From assembly GCF_022095675.1 (NCBI RefSeq), contig NZ_JAHYSG010000027.1:1-64000 (forward strand): a stretch of DNA of 64,000 nt. Direction: 5' to 3'. The stretch comes from Dactylosporangium sp. AC04546 (GTDB lineage Bacteria; Actinomycetota; Actinomycetes; Mycobacteriales; Micromonosporaceae). The position numbers and the translations under genes were made by a program. The notes beneath the pieces were generated by a model. It was given only the letters and a program-made list of their open reading frames with translations, did no database searches and had not been told where the DNA came from. Shown here piece by piece: positions 51,519-60,972 of this stretch; the first letter of the stretch is position 1, and the number at the start of each line of letters is the position of its first letter.

Positions 51519-52489
51519 GCACCGTCACGATGGCCCAGGCGCTCAACCAGGCGTTGCACGACGCCATGGCCGAGGACGACCGGGTGCTGGTGTTCGGCGA
51601 GGACGTCGGCACGCTCGGCGGGGTCTTCCGGATCACCGACCGGCTCGCCGAGCGGTTCGGTGACCGGCGCTGTTTCGACGCGCCACTGGCCGAGTCCGGC
51701 ATCGTGGGCACCGCGCTGGGGCTCGCCCTGTACGGGTACCGCCCGGTCGTGGAGATGCAGTTCGACGGGTTCAGCTATCCGGCCGCCGAACAGGTGATCA
51801 GCCACGTGGCCAAGTACCGCAACCGGTCACGCGGACGCCTGAGGCTGCCACTGACGATCCGGATTCCGTTCGGCGGCGGCATCGGCGGCGCCGAACACCA
51901 CGGCGAGAGCCCGGAGACGTACTACGCCCACACCGCCGGGCTCACCGTGGTGGCGCCGGCCACGGCCGCCGACGCGTACGGACTCCTGCGGGCCGCGATC
52001 GAGCTGGACGACCCGGTGGTGTTCCTGGAGCCGAAGCGACGGTACTGGTCCAAGGAGGACGTCGAGCTGCCCGCGCCCATCCCGCCGATCGGCGCCGCCG
52101 TCGTGCGGCGGGAGGGCACCGACTGCACCGTCGTGGCCTACGGCCCGGCGGTGCGGGTCGCGCTCGACGCCGCCGAGGCCGCTGCCGAGGACGGTCACAG
52201 CATCGAGGTGCTGGACCTGCGCTCGCTGGTGCCGCTGGACGAGGACACCCTGCTGGGCAGCGTCCGCAAGACCGGCCGGTGCGTCGTGGTCCACGAGGCG
52301 CCCAGCACCCTCGGCTTCGGCGCCGAGGTCGCGGCGATCGTGGGCCAGCACGCCTTCCACGAGCTGCGCGCCCCGGTGCTGCGGGTGACCGGGTTCGACG
52401 TGCCCTACCCACCGGCCAAGATCGAGCGTTACTACCTCCCGGACGTCGACCGGGTGCTCGACGCCGTCGATCAGGCCATCCGGCAGTGA
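51515..52489 (+). CDS. 2-oxo acid dehydrogenase E1 component, beta subunit
   Basis: A 324-residue E1 beta subunit. VTMAQALNQALHDAMAEDD at the start, FGEDVGTLGGVFRIT, PLAESGIVGTALGLALYG, and the Asn-free GGGIGGAEHHGESPE loop identify the family. The C-terminal transketolase domain ends with GFDVPYPPAKIERYYLPD. It forms a heterotetramer with E1 alpha, whose stop its ATG overlaps by four bases. Confidence 0.9.
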   Translation: MSTVTMAQALNQALHDAMAEDDRVLVFGEDVGTLGGVFRITDRLAERFGDRRCFDAPLAESGIVGTALGLALYGYRPVVEMQFDGFSYPAAEQVISHVAKYRNRSRGRLRLPLTIRIPFGGGIGGAEHHGESPETYYAHTAGLTVVAPATAADAYGLLRAAIELDDPVVFLEPKRRYWSKEDVELPAPIPPIGAAVVRREGTDCTVVAYGPAVRVALDAAEAAAEDGHSIEVLDLRSLVPLDEDTLLGSVRKTGRCVVVHEAPSTLGFGAEVAAIVGQHAFHELRAPVLRVTGFDVPYPPAKIERYYLPDVDRVLDAVDQAIRQ

Positions 52490-52499
52490 GGACGATCCG

Positions 52500-53792
52500 T
52501 TGACCGTGACACACATGTTCGCCCTGCCGGACCTCGGTGAAGGGCTGACCGAGGCCGAGATCGTGGCCTGGCGGGTGGACGAGGGCGCCACCGTCGAGCT
52601 CAACCAGCCGCTGGTGGAGGTGGAGACGGCCAAGGCGACGGTGGAGGTGCCCGCGCCGTACGCCGGCGTGGTCGAACGCCGCCATGCCGACGTCGGCGCG
52701 ACGGTCGCCGTCGGCGCGCCACTGGTCACCATCCGGACCGCCGCGACGGCTCCGCAACCCGCGGCCCCTCCGGCCCCGGTATCCGCGGCCACCGAGGAAC
52801 CATCCGGGGCGGTGCTGGTGGGCTACGGAACGTCCGGGGCCGCGCCGGCCCGGCGGCGCCGGGCGGTGGTGGCGGTGCCTGCGGCAGCCTCGCACGGCGA
52901 GCCGGCCCGGACGACCGCCCGGGCGGCTGCCCGGACGTCCGGGAACAGCGCGCCGCCCGCCGACCTGAGCGCGGTGGCCAAGCCGCCGGTGCGCCGACTG
53001 GCCCGGAGCCTCGGCGTCGACGTCGCCGACCTGTCCACGGACGGCGGTCCGGTCACCCGCTCTGCCGTGCTCGCCGCCGCGGTGTCCGGCAAGGACGGCG
53101 ACGGCGTGACCCGAGTGCCGTTGCGTGGGGTGCGGCGCACCATCGCCGAGCGGATGACCCGCTCCCGCTCGGAGGTGCCGGAGGCGACCACCTGGGTCGA
53201 GGCCGACGTCACCGACCTGTGGCAGCTGCGGCAGCGGCTCAACGCGACCGGCGGGATCCCGGTCAGCCCGCTCGTGCTGGTGCTGCGGGTCGTGGTCGCG
53301 GCGCTGCGCCGGTTCCCCGTCCTCAACTCGCGCTTCGACGCCGAGGCCCAGGAGATCGCCACGTACCGCCCGATCCATCTGGGCGTGGCCACCAGCACCC
53401 CGCGCGGCCTCATGGTGCCCTGCATCCGCGACGCGGACACGCTCACCGTCGACGGGCTCGCCGCCGCGCTGAGCACGCTGACCGAGCGCGCCAGGGCCGG
53501 CACGCTCAGCCCCGGTGACCTCACCGGCGGCACGTTCACCGTCAACAACTACGGCGTCTTCGGCGTGGACGGCGGCGACCCGATCATCAACGCCCCGGAG
53601 GTCGGCATCCTCGGCGTCGGCCGGATGCTGCCGCGGCCGTGGGTCCACGAGGGAAGCCTGGCCGTGCGCAGGACGACCCAGCTCACGCTCAGCTTCGACC
53701 ACCGCGTCTGCGACGGGCTGGAGGCCGGCGGGTTCCTGCGGTACGTCGCCGACCTGCTCGAGTCGCCGACCGACCTGTTCCGCGAGCTGTGA
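52500..53792 (+). CDS. 2-oxo acid dehydrogenase E2 (dihydrolipoamide acyltransferase)
   Basis: A 430-residue E2 protein with one lipoyl domain (lipoylated lysine K45 in VETAKATVEV). An Ala/Pro-rich linker follows, then a peripheral-subunit-binding domain (PVRRLARSLGVDVADLS, about residues 163-179), and a catalytic domain ending with the active-site motif DHRVCDG (H401, D405). It transfers the acyl group from lipoate to CoA. The TTG at 52500 is used because GAGGA lies seven bases upstream; GTG 52506 and ATG 52515 are alternatives. Confidence 0.9.
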   Translation: MTVTHMFALPDLGEGLTEAEIVAWRVDEGATVELNQPLVEVETAKATVEVPAPYAGVVERRHADVGATVAVGAPLVTIRTAATAPQPAAPPAPVSAATEEPSGAVLVGYGTSGAAPARRRRAVVAVPAAASHGEPARTTARAAARTSGNSAPPADLSAVAKPPVRRLARSLGVDVADLSTDGGPVTRSAVLAAAVSGKDGDGVTRVPLRGVRRTIAERMTRSRSEVPEATTWVEADVTDLWQLRQRLNATGGIPVSPLVLVLRVVVAALRRFPVLNSRFDAEAQEIATYRPIHLGVATSTPRGLMVPCIRDADTLTVDGLAAALSTLTERARAGTLSPGDLTGGTFTVNNYGVFGVDGGDPIINAPEVGILGVGRMLPRPWVHEGSLAVRRTTQLTLSFDHRVCDGLEAGGFLRYVADLLESPTDLFREL

Positions 53793-53802
53793 GGAGCCGT
53801 TC

Positions 53803-54987
<1,185 letters not shown>

Positions 54988-54988
54988 C

Positions 54989-55023
54989 CGCACGGCCGGC
55001 CCGCGTGGCCGGCCGGCCGTGCG
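54989..55023. terminator. Perfect hairpin between convergent operons
   Basis: CGCACGGCCGGCC (54989-55001) and GGCCGGCCGTGCG (55011-55023) are exact reverse complements separated by nine bases. The hairpin lies right after the thiolase stop and ahead of the converging pheA end, so it is a probable bidirectional terminator. Confidence 0.7.
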
Positions 55024-55032
55024 ACTCGTGCC

Positions 55033-55881
55033 TCAGTCCGCGCGCGGGTAGCTGCCCAGGACCCGGATCTGTGCGCCCTTGCCGCGCAGGACCCGGATCG
55101 CATCCCACACCGGCGGATCGAACACGTGCCCGGCGCAGTCGAAGAGGAAGCAGTACTGCCCCAGCGTCGTGCGCGCCGGCCGCGACTCCAGCCGTAGCAG
55201 GTCGATGCCGCGGTCGGCGAACACCGACAGGATGCCCAGCAGTGAGCCGGGATGGTCGGCCGGCTGGAAGCAGACCAACGCGGTGCGGTCCCGGCCCGTG
55301 GGCGTACCGATGGTCCGGCCCACGAGCACGAAGCGGGTCGCGTTGTGCGGATTGTCGGCGATGTCGTCGGCCAGGATGTCCAGCCCGTGCTGGAGCGCGG
55401 CCCCGCGGGGACCGACGCCCGCCAGGCCGGCCTCGCCGGCCAGCGCACCGGCGCGGACCGCGGCCATCGACGCCGCCGTCGATGCGTACGGCTCGCGGAC
55501 GGCGGCTGGGACGTGACGGCCGAGGAAGCCGGCGCACTCGTCGAGCGCGTGCGGATGGGACAACACACGTCGCACCTGTGCCGGACGGGTGCCGGCGGCG
55601 GCCGCGAGGACCAGGGTGATCGGCAGGATCGTCTCGGCCCGGATCAGCAGCGGCGAGCTGAATGCCAACAGGTCCAGGGTGGGAAGGACGCTGCCGGCGA
55701 GCGAGTTCTCGAGGGCGAGCACGGCGGCGTCGGCGTGGCCGGTCCGTACCGCCGACTCGACCTCGGCCACCGTCGGGTAGGCGACCCGGTGGGCGTCGCG
55801 GCACTGGTCGAACCGGCCCACCGCCTCTTCGGTGAAGGTGCCGGGCGGCCCCAGGTAGGCGACCGTGGCGACCCGCGTCAC
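55033..55881 (-). CDS. pheA: Prephenate dehydratase
   Basis: A 282-residue monofunctional prephenate dehydratase. VAYLGPPGTFTEEAV opens the catalytic domain, T182-R183-F184 is the catalytic TRF motif, and the regulatory ACT domain carries GSLLG (212-216) and ESRP (232-235), the phenylalanine-binding motifs. It makes phenylpyruvate from prephenate. Unusually, its GTG start overlaps the stop of an ABC transporter ATPase gene by four bases, so it is co-translated with an importer rather than with aromatic-biosynthesis genes. Feedback inhibition by phenylalanine is expected from the intact ACT motif. Confidence 0.92.
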   Translation of the reverse strand: MTRVATVAYLGPPGTFTEEAVGRFDQCRDAHRVAYPTVAEVESAVRTGHADAAVLALENSLAGSVLPTLDLLAFSSPLLIRAETILPITLVLAAAAGTRPAQVRRVLSHPHALDECAGFLGRHVPAAVREPYASTAASMAAVRAGALAGEAGLAGVGPRGAALQHGLDILADDIADNPHNATRFVLVGRTIGTPTGRDRTALVCFQPADHPGSLLGILSVFADRGIDLLRLESRPARTTLGQYCFLFDCAGHVFDPPVWDAIRVLRGKGAQIRVLGSYPRAD

Positions 55882-56696
55882 GGCCGTCGCTCGGCGTCGG
55901 TCGTGGCCTCAACCAGAACGGCGCGGTCGCTCACGACGTCGCCGGCTCCCGTGATGAGGTCGATCAGCCGCGATACCGTGAGCGCCCGCTTGGCGGCGCC
56001 ATGGACGTCGGCGATGACCCGGCCCCGGGACATGACGAGCAGCCGGTCGCCGACCGTGATGGCCTGCTCCATGTTGTGCGTGATCATGAGGCTGGCGCAT
56101 CCGCTGTCGCGGGCGAGCCGGACGGTGAGGTCGAGCACGGTCCGCTGGGTGCCCGGATCGAGCGCGGCGAGGTGTTCGTCGAGCAGGAGGACCTTCGGCC
56201 GGGTCAGTCCGGCCATCACCATGGTGAGGCTCTGGCGCTGCCCCGCCGACAGCATCGTCACGGGGTCGGACAGACGCGCCTCGAGCCCCAGCCCGAGGAC
56301 CGCGAGGCGCTCCCGCATGACGTCGCGGCGGCTGCCGGTGAGCGCGAACCGCAGTCGCCGCCGGGAGCCCCGCGCCAGGGCCAGCGCCATGTTCTCCTCG
56401 ATGCTCAGTTGCGGCGCGGTGCCGGCGTGCGGGTTGTCGAACACCCGCGCGACGAGCGCGGCGCGGCGGTGGTCGGGCCAGCGGGTGACGTCCCGGCCGT
56501 CGACCAGGACTCGTCCCGCGGTGGGCCGGACCGCGCCGGACACGATCTGGACCAGCGAGCTCTTGCCGGCGCCGTTGGAGCCGACCACCGTGACGAACTC
56601 GCCGGCTGCGATCCGCAGCCCGACGTTGCGCAGCGCCGGCACCTCCATGCTGGTCCCGGCGTGGTACGTGAGGCTGATCCCGTCCAGGTGCAGCAT
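55878..56696 (-). CDS. ABC transporter ATPase (TrpXYZ-type uncharacterised importer)
   Basis: A 272-residue ABC ATPase. Walker A is GSNGAGKS (39-46), the signature is LSAGQRQSLTMVMAG, Walker B is VLLLDEHLAALDP, and the switch is MITHNMEQA. LTYHAGTSMEVPALRNV near the start is typical of ATPases paired with the TrpX-like binding-protein class. It works with the permease at 56698-57648 and binding protein at 57651-58640. It is coupled downstream to pheA. Confidence 0.88.
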   Translation of the reverse strand: MLHLDGISLTYHAGTSMEVPALRNVGLRIAAGEFVTVVGSNGAGKSSLVQIVSGAVRPTAGRVLVDGRDVTRWPDHRRAALVARVFDNPHAGTAPQLSIEENMALALARGSRRRLRFALTGSRRDVMRERLAVLGLGLEARLSDPVTMLSAGQRQSLTMVMAGLTRPKVLLLDEHLAALDPGTQRTVLDLTVRLARDSGCASLMITHNMEQAITVGDRLLVMSRGRVIADVHGAAKRALTVSRLIDLITGAGDVVSDRAVLVEATTDAERRP

Positions 56697-56697
56697 G

Positions 56698-57648
56698 TCA
56701 GATCCCTTCGGCGGACGGTGCGCGGTCGCGGGAGCGCGCCGGCAGGCGCGACGGCAGGGCCCGGCCGATCCGGCCGAACAGGGGACGCCCCCAGCGTTGC
56801 GCCGCGACCGCCGCCAGCAGCGTGACCGCCGTGGCGCCGCGCAGGTCGGCCGCCGGCAGGCCCAGCCGGAGCGCGCCGACCAGGATCAGCCGGTAGCACA
56901 GGGCTCCGACGACCACGCACAGCGCGATGCGCAGGATGCGGGAGCCGGTCGGGCGGACCAGCAGCTCACCCAGCAGCACCGCGCCGATGCCGGCCACGAA
57001 GGTGCCGGTGCCCATGTTGACGTCGGCGAAGCCCTGGGTCTGCACGACGAGCGCGCCGGACAGGCCCGCCAGCCCGTTCGCCAGGATCAGGGAGACCACC
57101 AGCAGCCGGCGGTCGTTGACGCCGTGGCTGCGTGCCATGACGGCGTTGACTCCGGTCGCGCGCAGGGCGAGCCCGATCTCGGTACGCAGGAACAACGCGA
57201 CCGCGCCCACGGCGAGCACGACGATAGCCGCGAGTGTGGCGCTGGTGGCCGTGTCGGCGGTGCGCGATGGCAGGTCGAGGAACGGCGCGAACAGGGTGTC
57301 GGTGAAGTCCACACCGACGGTCGGCTGGCCGAGCACGTGCAGCGTGACGGAGAACAGGCCGATCGACATCACCAGCCCCGCCAGCAGCACCGGGATGCGG
57401 AACGCGAAGTGCAGCCCGGCGGTGACGGCGCCCATCGCCGCGGCGACGAGCACGGCGACCGCCAGTGCCGCCAGCGGCGGCCAGCCCGCGACGACGGTCA
57501 CCGCGGTGACCGCGCCGCCGAGGGCGAGGCTGCCGTCGACGGTGAGGTCGAAGTCGTCTCTGATCCGGAAGACCAGATAGATGGCCAGCACGGCCGGCAC
57601 CAGCGGCAGTCCGGTGACCAGTGTGTCGAGGAGGATTCGTATGGTCAT
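56698..57648 (-). CDS. ABC transporter permease (BPD_transp_2 / TrpY-like)
   Basis: A 316-residue permease with eight to nine hydrophobic helices. The DDFDLTVDGSLALGGAV stretch near residue 33 and the GLALRATGVNAVMARSHGVND coupling loop are typical of the permeases that accompany TrpX-like binding proteins. ATG 57648 is the listed start; a GTG at 57654 overlaps the upstream stop and is equally possible. The C-terminal 40 residues are Arg-rich and cytoplasmic. Confidence 0.85.
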   Translation of the reverse strand: MTIRILLDTLVTGLPLVPAVLAIYLVFRIRDDFDLTVDGSLALGGAVTAVTVVAGWPPLAALAVAVLVAAAMGAVTAGLHFAFRIPVLLAGLVMSIGLFSVTLHVLGQPTVGVDFTDTLFAPFLDLPSRTADTATSATLAAIVVLAVGAVALFLRTEIGLALRATGVNAVMARSHGVNDRRLLVVSLILANGLAGLSGALVVQTQGFADVNMGTGTFVAGIGAVLLGELLVRPTGSRILRIALCVVVGALCYRLILVGALRLGLPAADLRGATAVTLLAAVAAQRWGRPLFGRIGRALPSRLPARSRDRAPSAEGI

Positions 57649-57650
57649 GT

Positions 57651-58640
57651 TCACGAACCCGCGGTCGCCTCGGTCGGCAACGTCACGGCCACCTTGCTGG
57701 CGGTCGCCGGGTTCACCGACCATTGCACCGCTCCGGGACGGCCGAACGGGACGTCCCCGGCGGGCGTGCCGGTGCTGACCGCGGACGCGGCGTCTCCGGC
57801 GAGTCGTCCGATCGCGGGATAGTCCGGACCCAGACTGGCCAGGACGCCGTCCACGGTGGCGTCGCCCGCCACGACGTACAGCGGGAGCTTGTTGCTCACC
57901 GCGGTCGCGCCGATCGAGGCGAGCCCGGCGAACACGTTCGCGTCCGGACCGATGAGGATGGTGTCGGCCCGTCCGACCAGGGATCTGGCCGCTGTCGCGA
58001 TGTCGCCCGGGCCGCCGATGGTGGCCTCGACCAGCTGGAGCCCGTTGGCCTTCACGGCGGCCTTGAGATCCTTGACCCACAGCTGCATGTTGGCGTTGGA
58101 CGGGTCGTAGACGGTGCCGATCGTGCGCGGCTTCGGGTCGGTCAGGGCCAGTTTGGCCAGCAGCAGCGCCGGGTCGACGTAGTCGATGCTCCCGGTGACG
58201 TTGCGGCCGGGCTTGTCCAGGGACGCGGCCAGCCCGGCGCCGACCGGATCGCCCATCGCGATGGCGATGATCGGCCGGCGTTGCTCCAGCTTCGCCAGGG
58301 CGACCACGGCCGGGGTACCGATGACGGCGAACATGGTGGCGTCAGAGCCGACGAGATCGCGGGCGATGGTCTGGATGAGGGCCGAGTCGCCGTTGGCGTT
58401 CTTCACGTCGAAGGTGACCTGCCGGCCGGGCAGCTTGTCGCGCAGGTGCGCCTCGAACGCGGCGACGGTCTCGTCGAGCACCTTCGCCTGGGCGATCACC
58501 AACACACCCACCTTGACGGTGGACGTGCCGGACGGGCCCGGATCGTCACCGCAGGCGGCCGTCGCACCGGCCAGCAGGACGGCCGCGGTCAGCGCGGCGA
58601 CACCCGGTCGTCGCATACGGCGCCGCAAAGTCAGGGACAT
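57651..58640 (-). CDS. ABC substrate-binding lipoprotein, TrpX-like family
   Basis: A 329-residue binding protein of the family represented by PF04392 (TrpX-type). The signal peptide ends in the lipobox ATAAC, and KVGVLVIAQAKVLDETVAAFE starts the first lobe. SIDYVDPALLLAKLALTDPKPRTIGTV, read in two parts around residue 165, is the family's hinge region. Some members serve tryptophan uptake. Together with pheA in the same operon an aromatic or 2-oxo acid ligand is plausible, but this is inference. GGAG lies seven bases before ATG 58640, and operator-like site C lies just upstream. Confidence 0.85.
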   Translation of the reverse strand: MSLTLRRRMRRPGVAALTAAVLLAGATAACGDDPGPSGTSTVKVGVLVIAQAKVLDETVAAFEAHLRDKLPGRQVTFDVKNANGDSALIQTIARDLVGSDATMFAVIGTPAVVALAKLEQRRPIIAIAMGDPVGAGLAASLDKPGRNVTGSIDYVDPALLLAKLALTDPKPRTIGTVYDPSNANMQLWVKDLKAAVKANGLQLVEATIGGPGDIATAARSLVGRADTILIGPDANVFAGLASIGATAVSNKLPLYVVAGDATVDGVLASLGPDYPAIGRLAGDAASAVSTGTPAGDVPFGRPGAVQWSVNPATASKVAVTLPTEATAGS

Positions 58641-58650
58641 CAGGACTCCA

Positions 58651-58664
58651 ACCGAACGTACGGT
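58651..58664. promoter_or_regulatory. TetR-type operator, site C
   Basis: ACCGAACGTACGGT is a near-perfect palindrome (six of seven positions symmetric) with the same core as sites A, B and D. It lies ten bases upstream of the binding-protein start codon on the minus strand and about 100 bases from the divergent TetR gene. Confidence 0.6.
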
Positions 58665-58673
58665 AGCTGGATG

Positions 58674-58702
58674 TGAGAAGAATTTCTCAAGTAGGATCTA
58701 CT
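58674..58702. repeat. Two adjacent palindromes in the tetR / ABC intergenic region
   Basis: TGAGAAGAATTTCTCA (58674-58689) has six-base arms TGAGAA/TTCTCA, and AGTAGGATCTACT (58690-58702) has five-base arms around a three-base centre. They abut each other and lie next to site C. They may be operators for the regulator starting at 58767. The DNA is noticeably AT-richer than its surroundings, so promoter elements are probably here too. Confidence 0.5.
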
Positions 58703-58766
58703 GTCAGGCCGATCCGGCCGGCTGTCAAGGTCGGCGGCCTGTCCCGCACACGAACCTGGAGGCGCA

Positions 58767-59393
58767 GTGGCCCGAATCAACCCGGCGGCGGGCGGCGCCG
58801 CGTCGCGACCGGTCCGCCGCGACGCGGCCGCCACGCACGCGGCCCTGCTGGATGCCGCCGGCGAACTGCTGGTCGCACGGGGGCCGGCGTTCGTCGTGGC
58901 GGATCTCGCGCGCCAGGCCGGGACGTCGACGGCGACGGCGTACCGCCACTTTCCCGACACGTTCGCCGCGCTGGCGGCCTATCACGACCGGGCGGTCCAG
59001 GACCTGCTGGACGCGCTCGTGACGGTCCCCCGTGACGTGCCGGCGGAGGAGCGGTTCGGACTGGTCTGCCGGCGCTGGGTCGAGCGCGCCGCCAGGTGGG
59101 GCCCGGCCCTGGTGCACATCCGGGCGGCCACCGGTTTCCTGCGTCGCCTGCGAGCGGGTGACCCGGCCATCACCCGGCTCTACACCTCGCTGGCGTCGGT
59201 CCTCGCGGGGCTGGTCGACGACGAGCTCATACCGGAGCAGCCGATGGAGTACGCCGTGCTGATGTGGATCACGATGTTCGACGAACGAATGATGATCGAC
59301 CTCAGTGAGGAGCTCGGCTGGGACGAGGCAGAGATCGCGCGGCGGCTGGCCCACTCCCTGCTGCGGGTGCTGCGCCACCCGCCCGCCGACTAG
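58767..59393 (+). CDS. TetR-family regulator (second)
   Basis: A 208-residue TetR-type regulator. The helix-turn-helix region is VVADLARQAGTSTATAYRHF with FPDTFAALAAY after it, and the effector domain is helical. GGAGG precedes GTG 58767. It diverges from the ABC-transporter/pheA operon and its 3' end overlaps the converging flavoprotein gene by four bases. It is the second candidate binder of the A-D palindromes, being adjacent to sites C and D. Confidence 0.85.
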   Translation: MARINPAAGGAASRPVRRDAAATHAALLDAAGELLVARGPAFVVADLARQAGTSTATAYRHFPDTFAALAAYHDRAVQDLLDALVTVPRDVPAEERFGLVCRRWVERAARWGPALVHIRAATGFLRRLRAGDPAITRLYTSLASVLAGLVDDELIPEQPMEYAVLMWITMFDERMMIDLSEELGWDEAEIARRLAHSLLRVLRHPPAD

Positions 59394-60739
59394 CCACCGA
59401 CCACCTTGCCGGGGTTCAGCAGGCCGCGCGGGTCGAAGAGGTGCTTGATCGCGATCATCAGGTCGGTGGCCTCGCCGTGCTCGGCCCGCAGGTACTTGCG
59501 CTTGGACAGGCCGATGCCGTGCTCCCCGGTCGAGGTGCCACCGAGCGCGAGCGCCCGCTCCACCAGGGCGTCGGAGTACTCGTCCGCCCGCTCGCGGTCG
59601 TGCTCGGTCAGCGCGGCGATGCTGTGGACGTTGCCGTCGGCGACGTGACCCGCGATGACGACATCGAGGCGCAGCCGGGCCGCCTGCTCGCCGGTGTACG
59701 CGACCATCTCGCTGACCGCCGCGAGGGGTACCGCCGTGTCGGTGATCAGGTAGGTCCGATGTGGATAGAGCGCACGGATCGCCGGGTACAGCTGATGCCG
59801 CGCTTCCCACAGGGCCTGCCGGTCGGTCTCGTCCCGGGCCGCGGACACGCTCCTCGCGCCGTGCTCCCGGACGATCTCGTCGATCTCCGCCGCCTCCGGG
59901 GCCATCGCCGCGGCGCTCGACGCGTGCAGCTCCACGAACAGCGCCGGCTGTTCCGGGTACCGGCGGTCGAGATAGCGGTTGATGGCCCGCATGCTCAACG
60001 CGTCGACCAGCTCCAGCCGCGCCACCGGCAGGGCACTGCCCATGATCGCGTAGGCGGCGTCGACGGCGTCCGGCACGGCCGAGAAGAACACGCGTTGGGT
60101 ATGCACGTGCGACGGCGTGGGATGCAGGGCGACGGTCAGCTCGGTGATGACGCCGAGCGTGCCGGCCGAGCCGATCAACAGGTCTTTGAGGTCATACCCG
60201 CTGCTGGTCTTGCGCACGCCGCGCCCGAGCGCCACCAGCCGGCCGTCGGCGAGCGCCACCTGCAGCGCGGCCACGTTCTGGCGCATGCCGCCGTAGCGCA
60301 CGGTCGTGGTGCCGCTGGCGTTCGTGGCCGCCATGCCACCGAGGCTCGCGTCGGCGCCGGGGTCCACGGGGAAGAAGAGTCCGTGGTCGCGCACGGCGCG
60401 GTTGAGTCCCATGCGTGTGAGGCCTGGCTGGACCACTGCCAGGAAGTCCGGCGGCTGGATCGACACCACGCGGTTCATTCGGGACAGGTTGAGGCTCACC
60501 TCGCCGCCCAGCGGCACCACGTGCCCCTCCGCGCTGCTGCCCGCGCCGAACGGGATGACCGCGACGCCGTACTCGGCGGACCACGCCAGGGTCTGCAGCA
60601 CGTCGTCGACGTGCTCCGCGTAGACGACGGCGGCGGGGCGCCGCACGACGGGGTAGTTCTCGTCGCGCGAGTGCAGATCGAGGTCGGCATCCCGGGTGCT
60701 GACCTTCGCACCCAACCGGCGTCGTAGAACCTCGAGCAT
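59390..60739 (-). CDS. FAD-linked oxidase, D-2-hydroxy-acid (D-lactate/glycolate) dehydrogenase-like
   Basis: A 449-residue FAD_binding_4 flavoprotein. VIPFGAGSSAEGHV is the FAD pyrophosphate motif, DPGADASLGGMAATNASGTTT is the second FAD contact (read across residues ~126-146), and HVADGNVHSI plus GEHGIGLSKRKYL supply the catalytic histidines of GlcD/D-lactate dehydrogenase enzymes. It oxidises a 2-hydroxy acid to the 2-oxo acid. In this neighbourhood that would feed the E1/E2 complex. GGGAGG precedes ATG 60739. It diverges from the Liv-type importer with site D between them. Confidence 0.87.
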   Translation of the reverse strand: MLEVLRRRLGAKVSTRDADLDLHSRDENYPVVRRPAAVVYAEHVDDVLQTLAWSAEYGVAVIPFGAGSSAEGHVVPLGGEVSLNLSRMNRVVSIQPPDFLAVVQPGLTRMGLNRAVRDHGLFFPVDPGADASLGGMAATNASGTTTVRYGGMRQNVAALQVALADGRLVALGRGVRKTSSGYDLKDLLIGSAGTLGVITELTVALHPTPSHVHTQRVFFSAVPDAVDAAYAIMGSALPVARLELVDALSMRAINRYLDRRYPEQPALFVELHASSAAAMAPEAAEIDEIVREHGARSVSAARDETDRQALWEARHQLYPAIRALYPHRTYLITDTAVPLAAVSEMVAYTGEQAARLRLDVVIAGHVADGNVHSIAALTEHDRERADEYSDALVERALALGGTSTGEHGIGLSKRKYLRAEHGEATDLMIAIKHLFDPRGLLNPGKVVGG

Positions 60740-60784
60740 CGGACCTCCCAGACGAGCGGCAAGGGGCGGGTAGGGAACACAGGC

Positions 60785-60813
60785 TTGACGGCCGTGACAC
60801 CCGTTCGTAACCT
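60785..60813 (+). promoter_or_regulatory. Promoter of the Liv-type transporter operon
   Basis: TTGACG (60785-60790), 17 bases, TAACCT (60808-60813). The -10 box is weak, but the -35 box and spacing copy the promoters at 43190 and 50315. Operator site D overlaps the expected transcription start. Confidence 0.45.
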
Positions 60814-60832
60814 ACCAAACATTCGGACTGTT
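60809..60832. promoter_or_regulatory. TetR-type operator, site D
   Basis: Left half AACCTACCAAAC and right half ATTCGGACTGTT; seven of twelve positions are symmetric, and the core ACCAAACATTCGGA matches ACCGAACGTTCGGT at 11 of 14. It is the weakest of the four sites, but it sits at the same place relative to its promoter. Confidence 0.5.
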
Positions 60833-60972
60833 GCTCCAGACTCGTTTGTCCGGCGCGAAAATGGCGCGGCGTGATCGCCGCGGTTCCTAGAAACAGGGCA
60901 CCTCTCGGTCATCATTCGGCGGGTTTCGCCGTGTTCACCCGGCGGCGGGACACCGCCACGGAAGGAGTGCCG

